Below the pieces are notes generated by a model. That model was not told where the DNA came from. It did not search any database and saw nothing but the letters and a program-made list of their open reading frames with translations. This document shows positions 12,401 to 22,990 of a DNA stretch of 64,000 bases, in pieces; positions within the stretch are counted from its first letter, which is position 1, and the number at the start of each line of letters is the position of its first letter. This DNA comes from Oscheius onirici (lineage: Eukaryota > Nematoda > Chromadorea > Rhabditida > Rhabditidae): the NCBI GenBank assembly GCA_932521025.1, contig OW051471.1, positions 1,798,001 through 1,862,000 of the forward strand. The letters are read 5' to 3'. Both the position numbers and the translations under genes were made by a program.

Positions 12401-15400
12401 AAAAAAAGAGGAACGGAAGAATGATGAACGAACTAGTCACGACACTTTCACCATGATTCTAGTCTGTTGAAGCTAAAGAGGAACAGTAGCATTATAATCA
12501 GAGGTAGTTTGGTCAAAAAATGCATTTTTTGCGCTGACTTTTTCAGGTCCATTACTTGATTTTTCGGCCTAGCGATGTTTTGAAAACTTGTAGAGGAGAC
12601 CACAAGCTGCAAGTTTGCAGAACATGAAAAAACTCGAAAATGCGTTTTGGGCCAAAAATTTGCTCTGAAGAGGTATAATTGTGTCTTCTCTTCACGACGG
12701 GTTACTTTCAGTGATGACTATGAATGTGTAGAGATTTCTTGTGAAATAAAAAGAGATGCTTTGAAGAAGGTCAGAACTTTCGCAGTTTTTCAGGAGTCTT
12801 TTGATTAGTTTTTTTGTATTCTAGTCAGTACTTCTGAAGCCCCTCGAGGGACGGTTTTGAGGCCAAATGAACTCTGAAACTTAAAAAAGTGTTTCATCTC
12901 GATGGTAAGAAATTCTCGAAGTTACATGCGCTATTCCCTGCATTACCAGAAGTCCTGAGAAAAAATTCCATTTTTATTGCATTTTTTGGTGTTTATACGG
13001 TAAATTGGCAGCATATTAGGGGTTAGGATAAGGAAACATACTTCGCCTCTATTCTATCTTTCCAAGTAAGCAATCCAATTGTTGTACCGAATTGAGTCAA
13101 AATTTCGAAAGTGAAGCAACAAAAAATGTTTCTCCTTGATCATAAGTTATGTTCCCAGTAGACACTGCTGACAGCTTGATGATCGCTATGTATTTTGTTG
13201 TACGATGAAAAATATGTTTCGTTACATCTATGAACCAGAAGAAAAGAAACTCGACTTTTAAGCCTCTTCACACTGCTACGGTCCTCTTTTGCATTCATCA
13301 GTTCAAAAAAAACTTGAAAAACCTACCAGAAAGTTTGAGCAGAAGAGCCGGCCTGCCGAGAGCTGTGATCTTGATGGCGGCGAAGCCTTCTCCTCCACTG
13401 GCTGTTGCCACAGCGTCAATAGATTCCATAAAAATATCCCTATTCTTGTCGCACATGTGCTCATTCTCGTAGAAGTAGGTCCTGAAAATATTCTTTCTTT
13501 GATGCCCAACTAGCTCAACAATTAAAGGAACATTCCCATTATAACCAGATAGCAGAAATCTTAGAAGCCCGCGCATTCAAACCTCAAACACCTCAAATAT
13601 TGATTTTCCGGGTTTTACTCGTCCTATGCTCATTTTTTCGACTTCTAAATGTTTTTAATCGATTTATCGTCAAATTTTAGGCCTAAAATGAGTGGTGGAA
13701 CGTCAAATTGGGTGGAAAAATGATGGAAAAAGACGAAAATAACGTATTTTAGGCCAAAAAGTGCTTTTTGGTCTATTTCGGTCGATTTTCCACCAATTTT
13801 AGCGTCCTACCACTCTTTTTAGGGGTAAATTTTGACGATACATCGATTAAAAACAATTAAAAATCGAAAAAATGAGTGTAAACCCCCTAAACAAGCAAAA
13901 ATACAATTTGTCGTGGGTCAAGCCACGAAGTTGCCTGATTTCCCGTGCGGGCATGTTCGCACACAACGGGACTGTCCCTTTAACGCTTTCCCCCGAATAT
14001 AGCACTGATACACAAAAAAATTTATAAGCACGCTTTTTTTTCTTGACCTACTAGCCCTGTCAAAAATTGATTCCAGTTTTCTACTAAAAAAGAGTAAGAA
14101 GCCTTATCTGAACGCACAACCTGTGCTGAAGTTAGTGCTAACACTTCTTCTGAATGTGCTGCCGCAGCTTGCTGTTTATTTCACTTTTTTTCAGATTCAC
14201 AAGTCTTTCGACAAACCTATTGGATATTTTTTAGTCTTCCACTTACACCTTCTCATTGAAACAAAAAAAATTGAAAATAGTCAACCTAGCACTGGATTTC
14301 AATTTCATGGGACGAGTATGACCTTTTTGGAACGGGTAAACTGCAACGCACGGGGAAAAAGGTAAAATAAAAAAAAAATACTACATTTTTTGAAATATAC
14401 TCACTAACTTCATGAGTCCTTTTTAGAACGGGTACGTCATGGGACGGGTATTCGAAACAGTTCACTAACTTGAAAACAACCTTCAGTGTTCCTTCTAATG
14501 TTCTAATAAGATTAGGGAAGTTGTAAGACCAGTCTCCACCAAAAACCTACAGCTAGAAAAAAAGTTCTTTATTTGTGTTCATCGTCAGCTAGTACTGACA
14601 TGAATTTGTCCGCCCCGCCCGCCCCCGCCCCAAAATTCAGCACTGAATCTGGTCCGCCCCTCTCGCCCCAGCTCCGGCACACCTGGTTTTAGGTCTTCCA
14701 GTTACACCTACTCTTTGAAACAAAAAAAACTCACCTAGCACTGACGACGTCCTTTCTTCTATCAGCAAACTCTTTGTGTGAACTGTAACGCTCGTGCGTC
14801 CCGGAGACTGTCTTTGTGTCCACATTGTCCTTGATCGCCGACGGCTCAACGGATTCGGCTTCGAGTTTTTGCTTTTCCGTCTTCGTCTTGGCCTCCTCGG
14901 CACTGAGATCCGACTCGGCCGAATAGTCCAAAATCGACTTGACACCGAAACGCTTGAGACGATAGACTACGGGTTCGACTTCGCTCTGAGTCTCGCCAGC
15001 CACAAAATGACCGTAGAAACTGCTCTTGAGGGCCTTCTTGAAGAGATTCTTGCCGAGGACATGAAAATGTTGATTATTTTGTGTTTTTGTGACGAAAGAA
15101 GAGTACGAAATTTACTGACGTTTTTATATCTTTGGAATGTAGACTAGTAAAATCTCGTAACTTTATTAATGTGTCCGACTCTTGTGACAATCTTTTCAGG
15201 TCAAAAAGCGTCTGGTATGACACTTGTTCTGTCTCATTCAAGAAACAAGCTCCTTTTTTATATTTTTTGGCTTTTTTGACAAAATCTACACGCTCGTGAT
15301 TTTAGGTCGCGTCATAAGTGTTTAAAAATGCTTATATCTTTTTCCAAATTCAACAAAATGGGGCAAACTTGTTCCAAAATGTAGCTCTACCCAAAATGTA

Positions 15401-18202
15401 GCTGAATTAATAGGCTATATGAGAGTTCTGGATATCTTACCGTCTGAGCACACTGAACGGTTTAAGTTTTGACAAAAACAGTATTTTGCCCATAACTCTT
15501 CAGGGCTGCATTCTACAAAAAAGTTGTCAACTACAAAATAGACCAGGGTTCGAGTCCGCCGAGAGGAAATCTTTTTATTTTTTACCTTTAGCATTGTACT
15601 GGGCTAAGAATCACCCATGCAGAATACCTATCCAGCGTGAATTTTCTAAACCCACTGCGTTATCCGGACATTTGCAGTTTCGACATGATCCCAAAGTCAA
15701 AAACCATTTTTCAAAAAAGCAAACTGTTCGTCTTTCCGAGAAAAAAATTATTGTAGTTAACAACTTTTTTGTAGAATGCAGCCCTGAAGAGTTATGGGCA
15801 AAATACTGTTTTTGTCAAAACTTAAACCGTTCACTGTGCTCAGACGGTAAGATATCCAGAACTCTCATATAGCCTATTAATTCGGCCTAGGGTAGAGCTA
15901 CGTTTTGGAACAGAGTTTGCCCTATTTTTTGTTGAATTTGGAAAAAGTTATAAGCATTTTTTAAACACTTATGACGCGACCTAATATCACGAGCGTGTAG
16001 ATTTTGTTTTTCACCATATACATCTACACATACTTATTGCGACACCAAACAACCCGGTCTATCACTCAATGCTAAAACGTTTTTGAAATCTGAGGTATTT
16101 TTCTGTGTTCGGTTATTTAGCAAACTGGAACAAAAAACACGTCGCTGTAGCTTTTTGAACATCGGAGACAGCCTTGGATTAGAAGTAAGTCCTGTTATCA
16201 ACGTTGTTATATGACTCAGTTTTGAAACAATCCGGAACATCCGGTTTATTTTCAGATCTCTCTATTGCTAAAGCGGTGTCTGTCCGTTTGTACGTCCTAT
16301 TGCCACGCTAGCGCAGAAGGGTTTGGACGAAGTTCGTATATCATAAAAGTAAGCTGGCGGAAACAGCCGTCAAAGACAGCTGGTCAGAAAAGAATGCTAG
16401 GAATGTTTCTCGTCAGCACAAGTCAATGAGCTTCGGAAACTTCTGATATCAAATAATCAAAGAATGTTACGCGAAATAAAGAATAGAATACTGGCTTTCA
16501 AGCAATGACGCAGAGATCCCAAATATTTTCAGCAAAAAAAAGTAAAGAAACGAACCCTTCGCATGATGTTGAGAATGTGCTGGTTGTTCTGGACGAGGAA
16601 TTTGATGCCGCACAGCTGGAAGACCATCAGGGCACGAATCATCTCCGAGTTTGATTTGCTCTGAAAGAGTGGCCTTTTACTTTTCTTTCATATAAGTTTT
16701 TTGTTTCTGCAAAACGGTGAAAGCAAGTCCCTTCTTGTGTTTTCATTGGATCTTTGTTTTCCATTGATATTTGATTTTTTTTTAGATGAAACACGAAAAA
16801 GACGAAACAAAAAACACCCAGACTTATATCAGAATCACCTCCATTGTTAGTTTTTTTTTCATTTTTCAAGCTCGTTTCTACCTATGATCACATTTTTACA
16901 TGTAACGGTAACATCTAAAGCGTTCAAACCTATCCAATTCTCACTTATTTCTGTTTCACCGGAGCTCCAAGCATAGGCTCGCGACACTATTTGTGTTTGA
17001 AAAGGTTCACTTTCTTTGGGTTGCAGACAAGACATCAAAAACATATCGATTGTGATACTAAATTAAAAATTTCTTTCAAATCATTTTTTTGTAATAAAAC
17101 AGTGTTTGTCTCCTCTGTTTGATCGTGCGCACTTTCTTTCCAGAAAAAGTAACTATTGAACGGCTTGAAAAAGGTTTTTACAGATGCCTTTTTTGTTTCA
17201 CAGTAACGGTGAAAAAAGTACAGGTTCTATTACTTCCTTGCCGTCCATATTCCCTCTAGGCCAGTGAATCTGAATCTGGTTCACCTTGTTAGACTGTTTT
17301 TGTTTCAAAAAATTCTTATGTTTTTAGCTTCACAACTAGATGTTGTTGTTCTCCAATTAGGGAAATGATTTTTCAGTTGTTTTTTTTGAATAACCAGAAC
17401 CCTAAGAGAGTTTGTTATTTCTGTCGGTTTGGTCTTCTAACTGCATCTCCTTTTGGAAAAAAAGGACAACTCGTAAAGTTTCAGAAAAGTATCTATCGGT
17501 ATTTTCAGGCCATTTTTTGGTTTCAAGAAATTCTTATGAAACTGGCATGGGACTGGACGTCGATAAGCTCTCTCTCTTCAAAACCCAGATAACCTCATTT
17601 TCCAGCAGTGTTTTCCCGAACTGACTTTTCTCAATTTCTGGCATACTTCTACTTTATACCAACTCACCCAGCATAAACGTAACTTTAAAAAAAAAGCTCG
17701 TTTTTGTCCCTACAGGCATGTTTCAGGGTTGTCTGTGAATCCTCTAAATCGTACAATTCTTTTTCACAGTATCGAATTCAAACTGATACCAACTGATACC
17801 CTCAAAAAATTGGATGCAAAGGAACCCCTAAAATGAGCTAGCATGCTTTCGGCAGTTTTTGTTTCATCCAAACCTGGTAATAGTTCCTTTTACCATTTCT
17901 AACAATTTTCTCAGCCCTCGTTTTGCTACAATTTCCTCATTTTCCTAAAAAAACTAAAAAAACACCAACCTTGAAAGCCTCCTTCGTATTCGTAAAAGTC
18001 AGATCGAGTCGTCCATAGCAGTCTTCAATCTCCTTGGCAAGTTCAGCAGTCGCCGGCTCGTATTTCTTCGCCGATGTCGAGGTCGAAGTCACTAATTTTT
18101 ATGTCTTTTTCGAGAAAAGAACCCAAAAAAACCTGAACTATTGCGGACGAGAAGCTGCAGAGCCGTCTTGTGGTGAAGGGACAGCAGCAGTCGAATTCCC
18201 AT
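6500..18202 (-). CDS. PRODH: Proline dehydrogenase, mitochondrial
   Basis: This enzyme oxidises L-proline to pyrroline-5-carboxylate with FAD in mitochondria. Exons, 5' to 3': 18133-18202, 17970-18091, 16556-16660, 14735-15048, 13327-13481, 11990-12087, 10109-10449, 8988-9393 and 6500-6700. All join in frame to give 603 aa, the usual metazoan length. The N terminus ([11 protein letters not shown]) is basic and Ser/Thr-rich, like a mitochondrial presequence. Family motifs include [83 protein letters not shown] and the substrate-binding YLSRRALEN. Exon 7 carries an EF-hand-like loop ([10 protein letters not shown]) with Gly instead of Glu at position 12. A TTTTCCAG acceptor lies 7 nt before the ATG, suggesting trans-splicing. 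One oddity is that the only AG available for exon 4 follows the conserved VLGK residues. Introns hold MITEs at 6811, 13526 and 15279. The gene looks intact. Confidence 0.95.
6811..7264. mobile_element. piggyBac-like foldback MITE, copy A
   Basis: The element starts AGGGACAGTCTCATTATA and ends AATGAGACTGTCCCT, and is flanked on both sides by TTAA (6807-6810 and 7265-7268), the piggyBac target duplication. Its whole length folds back on itself, with arms of about 200 bp carrying the inverted AAAATGAGTGGTGGAACGTC block. It is 454 bp, has no transposase and lies in PRODH intron 8. Copy B at 13526 has the same length. Confidence 0.8.
7436..7527. repeat. GGACCGGTCC-rich GC block, copy 1
   Basis: This is a cluster of overlapping palindromic ACCGGTCCGG words in AT-rich intron DNA. 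It is preceded by AAGCATGTGCGCT at about 7413, and exactly the same 13-mer precedes the second block at 48800. Confidence 0.7.
8640..8940. repeat. Dispersed repeat R1, copies near 8.8, 11.3 and 27.3 kb
   Basis: The 3' part (8840-8935) contains TGACATGTTACGCTAGTCTC, CGGACGGACAGAAGGACGGA and CATTGCACTTTAGTAAAG. It is repeated at 11329-11428 and 27267-27352, and its end at 46690-46742. The 8.8 and 11.3 kb copies share weaker similarity further upstream. The inverted end reads CTAAAGTGCAATGGTGTC, the same head as the SINE-like repeat at 5157, so the families are related. It is non-coding. Confidence 0.7.
11513..11690 (+). repeat. Dispersed repeat R2, second copy at 51756-51880
   Basis: Both copies share a CTAAAGCGYAANGRTGYCTGT head, a TTTGTTYGTGTTTGTC-like region, GAAATTGTCNGGAT and a GAACNTGGAGTGGAA tail. 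The tail alone recurs at about 29896. This looks like another relative of the AAAGTGCAATGGTGTC-headed repeat group. Confidence 0.55.
13526..13979. mobile_element. piggyBac-like foldback MITE, copy B
   Basis: TTAA lies at both ends (13522-13525 and 13980-13983). The right terminus GGACTGTCCCT matches copy A and the left terminus is AGGAACATTCCCATTATAACC. It is 454 bp with long inverted arms and lies in PRODH intron 4. Its left end carries a different subterminal sequence (GCCCGCGCATTCAAACC) from its right end (CCACGAAGTTGCCTGATTTC), so the family has two end types. Confidence 0.8.
15279..16007. mobile_element. Foldback element with about 255-bp inverted arms and tRNA-like centre
   Basis: The left arm (15279-15534) and right arm (15753-16007) are near-identical inverted copies ending ACAAAATCTACACGCTCGTG. 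The 218-bp centre holds the 3' half of a tRNA-like sequence (CCAGGGTTCGAGTCCG, B-box match) and, inverted, its 5' half. A one-arm relative with the complete tRNA-like unit is at 57005-57390, and a bare arm is at 44480-44785. It lies in PRODH intron 3. I cannot define a target duplication. Confidence 0.75.
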
Positions 18203-18209
18203 GACTTTT

Positions 18210-18219
18210 CTGGAAAAGT
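18210..18219 (-). promoter_or_regulatory. Probable trans-splice acceptor of PRODH
   Basis: On the minus strand, ACTTTTCCAG ends 7 nt before the PRODH start codon, with no upstream in-frame coding. This is the arrangement expected for a spliced-leader acceptor in nematodes. A conventional upstream 5'-UTR exon is the alternative. Confidence 0.5.
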
Positions 18220-18500
18220 AGATATTCTTGGGGAGAGAGTTCGAAAGACTAACGTGTTACTGTCGAGAGTGAGAGTACAAATAATCAAAAAAAAAAGATT
18301 ATGGGAAGTTTGGAATTTGTATGGGCAATAATTTGGGAGCAATATTGTGTTTTTTGTTGGAAAAACTTTCGAAAAGTATTTCTCGGATATTTGAAGTACT
18401 ACAAGGGCTTATTTCTTTGTTTTCATTTGCAACGGGAATGCTGTTCATTGTTTCAAACTTTGATTGTATGGAAACAGTAGCATTGTTTTTTGATCGGCAG

Positions 18501-18725
18501 GGAAAGTATGTAGAAAACTGGTTGGAAAAAAGTGTTTTGAAAGTAGACGTGATTGACGGAAAGAGGTCGGAAAAAGTAGAACAACTTCTTCCTTACTCGA
18601 GTCGTGACCTCATGGAACTGGCCAAGATTCGGAAGAATTTGCCCGATTGCACCATACCCTATCGCTGCAACATGGCTATTGACCCTAGAGAAGATGAAAG
18701 CAGAAGACAGCGACAAAGATGGCGG
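18501..18725 (+). CDS. Candidate exon with eIF4E-binding-like motif, gene incomplete
   Basis: An open frame runs from a TTGATCGGCAG acceptor to a GTGCGTGA donor (75 codons, phase 0 at both ends). Its second half is GC-rich like the confirmed exons. The protein contains PYSSRDLMELAKIRKN, which matches the eIF4E-binding pattern Y-x4-L-hydrophobic. That arrangement resembles 4E-T/IFET-1 proteins, but I cannot show homology. A possible next exon is 20533-20607 (RSTVKKMKRKGFKKKAKP), phase-compatible and basic. The open frame continues upstream to a Met at 18321, but that part is AT-rich and hydrophobic and may be non-coding. It lies head-to-head with PRODH. Low confidence. Confidence 0.3.
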
Positions 18726-18903
18726 GTGCGTGATTGATTTCTGAGAAAAAAATACCAGTTTATTGGAAGTGAGCCAAGAAGTACTTATTTCGTTGTAACC
18801 GTGTTCAAATTTGTAGTTCCCCTCTACTACTTTGCAAAGTTTCAAAGACGTAGGCATTCGCTGCGTTGTAGAATTGACAGACGGCATTTCCAAACGATAT
18901 TAC

Positions 18904-19609
18904 AGTCCGGACAATAAATAGGGAGTCTTTTGCTCATAACTTTTTTTCTGAATGAGATATCGAAAATCGGCTTTCTGCGCTCCACTTCTCTACGTTTGGG
19001 CTATATTGTGCCAAAAAATCAGACCTCTAGTTGATTTCTACGAGTTTTGGCAGCGCTTTGACCGCACAAAACTTTTTTGACCTCTCCTTATATCCCAGCC
19101 TTCCTGGATAAAGGAACTGAGCTAATTCCATTGGCGCTATATGCACCTAGTAGTGTCAATTACCGCGCCAACTTTCAGACCAAACCATTCGACCGTTCAT
19201 GAGAAATGTGTTCCGCAAACTCCGATTTTGACCCAACTTCAACTCAGCATATCTCTGTGATTTCTCAACCTTTTTCAGTTTTTCAAATTGGGTTGGAAAG
19301 CCTAGAATCTGATCTAAATAGTCACCGAACATGTAAAAAAGAATAAACGTTGTCTTTAATGAGTACCGAGGCCGCACAGTTATGGTCTCATTTTCAAACA
19401 GACCAATGACCCTTTTTGTTATAAGGAGGGGTCAAAAAAGTGTTTGCGGTCAAAGCGCTGCCAAAACTCGTAGAAATCAACTAGAGGTCTGATTTTTTGG
19501 CACAATATAGCCCAAACGTAGAGAAGTGGAGCGCAGAAAGCCGATTTTTGATATCTCATTCAGAAAAAAAAGTTATGAGCAAAAGGCTCACTATTTATTG
19601 TCCGGACTG
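18904..19609. mobile_element. Tc1/mariner-like MITE with about 190-bp TIRs
   Basis: The ends read CAGTCCGGACAATAAATAG and its inverse. TA lies immediately outside both (18902-18903 and 19610-19611), the target signature of Tc1/mariner elements, whose repeats typically begin CAGT. The arms (18904-about 19094 and about 19420-19609) are nearly identical. The roughly 325-bp centre has no transposase frame. Confidence 0.8.
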
Positions 19610-21660
19610 TATTAGTTTGCACCACAAATTAGTCGTTTTGGCAAAGGAAGTCCCCATCAATGATAAAACTAAAAAAAATTGACATATACAGACTGACTGA
19701 AACAACAAAATTTTGAAAATTCCATAGCATTTTTTCTGCCAAAAGTGAAATTTAGCAAAGATCAATTTTGAGAAACGGACTCAACTTGAACGCTCTTGTT
19801 GCGGAAGACGCAATAGATAAAACAAACATACTTCACGTTGGGGGACAGAACGTGGCAAGCCGAAGGTAAAAGTTTATGAAAAGCAGTTGAGTATAGTGAG
19901 AACACAGTAATTTCGAAGCTTTTTGTAGGAAAACGAAACAAAAAAAGTGAAAACTGTGTTGTAAATTCAAGAAGGACGGTTCCAGCGAGTTTTGTATTGG
20001 AACTTAGGACAAGCTTGAAACATTTTAATGATCTCAAAATTTCTTATTGAGGACAACGAGAAGTGGAAAAAGGTTTCAGTTTAAAGGTAAAACAAACTGT
20101 AGGATCACCAAACAATTATGTCAACGTTTACTTTTGCAAAAGCTACAGTTTCTTCTATCTCTCTGTCACTCCGTCTCTGTCGAAAAAATGTCGCAACCTA
20201 GCCGGTCAGAAAACTATCCCATTCAATTCGGGAAGGGCGGAGAAAAGGGCAGACAGACTGTGTGATGGTATGCAAATATCGATTCCGTCTGTCTGTTTGG
20301 TTCAAAAGTGCACCAGACAGCTGCCGAAAGAGAGGGAAACATGATGTTTTCGTGTATGTCCAAAAAGAACTAGGAAATCTTTTAATAAAACTAGAAGAGA
20401 AGCAAACAGTGCCGCTACCGCTAGAGGTAACCGACCGATTTTAAATATGCAAACCTAAAAAATATGGCTGAGCAAATAATGTGAAAAGTTCAGAAGGAAT
20501 TTCTGCATTTTTAGTGAGGTAAATTGTTTCAGCGATCTACTGTCAAGAAAATGAAGAGAAAAGGTTTCAAGAAGAAGGCTAAACCGATTAAAAACTTCGT
20601 GTATTTAGTAAGTGTAGACTACTTATTCAGAAAATCAGAAAAAAAGTAAAATCAGACAGTTTCTGTGTATCCCTAGAAACAAGGTTCAATTCCACTTCAA
20701 AATCAGAATTTGAGGGGGAAAAGTAAGAAGAAAAGCCTGTAAAGCATCATTTTCTCCCAAGTCCATCACAATTAAAAAGCATGATCTGAGCTGGCAAAGG
20801 CAGCATAATATGACAATGAGAAGAGGAGCACGATTGTTTTTTGGGACCGTTTTCCGCAAAGATTCAAAACCATTTAAATTTCAGCTCCAGAACTGAAAAA
20901 ATAGATCAGAAGCTATACAAAGATCCAAAAACGAGACCGATTGTTCAAATATCCTCGTCGAGGGGATATTCTAGCAAAAGGGAAGACACAGCTGCACTCG
21001 GAGGGATGAGAAACCCTAGCAAAAGAGGAGAGGAAACGGCAAAACGAGCAAGCCCACACGTGCGTCTGTGTCATGTTGGTTTGCGGCCAGCGATCGATTC
21101 TCACTCTTTAGAGAGGGAGGTTCTCCCTCTCGCTTTTTTGTTTTTTTTTTGCCCTTTTCCCAGCGTAAATACGTTCAATTTTGATCGAGGAAGGGCTGAA
21201 AATATCCGAAATCCGAAAAAATAAGGAGCAGTTTCTCACGTGTTTGTTTCCCTCTGGGACAACGTGAGATAAACAAATGGGGGAGGACAGAGATACGAGG
21301 AAAAAAGAGAATTTATGGCGGTTAATTTGAGAAGAGAAGAAGAAGAAAAAGGGGAGAACAGTTGCGAAGAGAATTTTACACGAAAAAGTTGGCCTTTAGA
21401 AAAAAACGTTGTTTTGGGGCTACGTAGATTGAACAGTTGCAAAAATGCTTATTTTTCCATTCTGGTTGTAACAATTCTAATAAAAAATGTCATTCTTCTA
21501 GTGTAAAAAATGTTTTGCGAAGAATAAGAAGAGCGAGCAGTTCTGCTGCATGCGATGTAAACACTTTTTCGTGTTCTGTAGATTCAAAAAATGCATTTCA
21601 ATGCTTGCTGAAGTATTTTCAGAAGAAGTTGAGTTAGTCACTGAAGAAAATGGCTCGCCC
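19610..21660. other. No supported gene
   Basis: The region is AT-rich. Candidate short exons at 20533-20607 and after the acceptor at 20884 could extend the 18501 candidate gene, but the second is out of phase. The 20840-21224 frame is hydrophilic, low-complexity and unsupported. Confidence 0.4.
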
Positions 21661-21663
21661 GAT

Positions 21664-21792
21664 TTGACACCTACGGCAGTAACATATGGTTGCGAAGTGT
21701 GGACACTTACGGAACAAAATAGGGAACATCTGAAAGTGGCGCAACGGAAAATGGAAATAAGAATGGTTGGACTTCAAAACTTATATTATTAA
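21664..21792 (+). pseudogene. RTE-type reverse transcriptase C-terminal fragment
   Basis: A short frame reads TYGCEVWTLTEQNREHLKVA then QRKMEIRMVGL. This is the YG-x-E-x-WTLT ... ER-M-x-RR-M-x-G signature found after the polymerase domain of RTE-like non-LTR retrotransposons and related endonuclease-reverse transcriptases. No polymerase core precedes it, and the frame ends at a stop soon after. It is a small remnant with no neighbouring element structure. Confidence 0.6.
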
Positions 21793-22261
21793 AACGAAAC
21801 ATTCGAAAATTCAAGGTTTTGAAGCAAAATATCGTGGACTCAAAATTCAAAACGTCATGTAAAAAGTAGCGAAATGAATGCGTAAATGGGACTTGCAGGG
21901 AAGTTCATTTTTTACTGTAGCCATTTTTTATTGAACAGACAATAGTTTCGGGAGCATTTTGTGTGGCAGTAGTGTACGTTGGAACACTCTATTTTATGTG
22001 GTAGCATTATACAACTTCCTTGAAACATTGAAAAATTAGTTCGTTTTCAATCGAAACATTTAAAAGTGAATTGAAAGAGTAGCGAAAAGAATGCGCGCTT
22101 AAGCGAGCATGTAAAAGGAGTCGTCGACTAAAAACGCGAGACAAACAGCCACATGGTTGGCAGTTGTCCTTTTCGTCACTGCCGCAGCAGGAGAGAGAGC
22201 AACATGTGGGCACTACTGAGAGAGTGAAAGAATATATAAAGAGCGACGCACTCTCGGCAAA

Positions 22262-22990
22262 ATAATGGCTTGGTGACGAACTAGAGAGTCACAAAAGGGA
22301 GAGATGTAAAGGTGGGAATAAGTCAGAAACTATGGAAGAAGAGAGAATGAGGGAAAAACCAAAAAAAAAAGATTGAAGACAAAGAAATGTTCAAGTGTTT
22401 CAGTCTAAGGATATATAGCTTTGGTCTGGCAGGACAACTCGATGAAGTTGCGGATTTGTTTTTCCAAAAGTGTATGAAAGAGAAAACGTCGGAAGAAGTG
22501 TAAAAGTAGCCATTCTATAGTCTATTCAACGGCACTGACAATGAGAAATATCAGAGCTAACGTCGTTACAAGACCTCTTGTCGTAAATATTTAGCGTGAA
22601 AAGTTGGATACTCCGCCGAATACGCAGCCAAAAATTGGAAATTTCGCCTAAAAATGGGAATCGGGCTGCCTGAGTATCCAACGTTTACACATTATACGGG
22701 TCTCGCAACGAACATCTCAAAGTTCTGATAATTCTCAGAAGCTGCCGGACAGACTGCAAAGAGACCGAGATGAGATGAGGCAGAGGCGGGAATAAGTCAT
22801 AGCCTATGGAAGAAGAGAGAATGAGAGAAAAGTTGCAAAAAACTATGTAAGAAGAAAAAATTAAAAATGATTCAGTCCAGCGAAATAACTCTGGTCTGGC
22901 AAGACAACTCGCTAGGTGATGGTAGTTGGTAAAAATAGGTAGACAAGATTTCCATAAGAAAAAGAAGGGAAAATGAAAAAGTATGAATTT
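22262..22990 (+). repeat. Direct duplication, two units about 500 bp apart
   Basis: 22262-22480 and 22770-22990 share GGGAATAAGTCA, TATGGAAGAAGAGAGAATGA, CTCTGGTCTGGCARGACAAC and surrounding sequence with moderate divergence. Between them lies an inverted pair (AGTTGGATACTC / GAGTATCCAACG, 22602-22685). No coding potential is visible. Confidence 0.6.

Noticed and set aside
14637-14945. 102-codon Arg-rich minus-strand frame
   Set aside because: It is an out-of-frame reading of PRODH exon 4.
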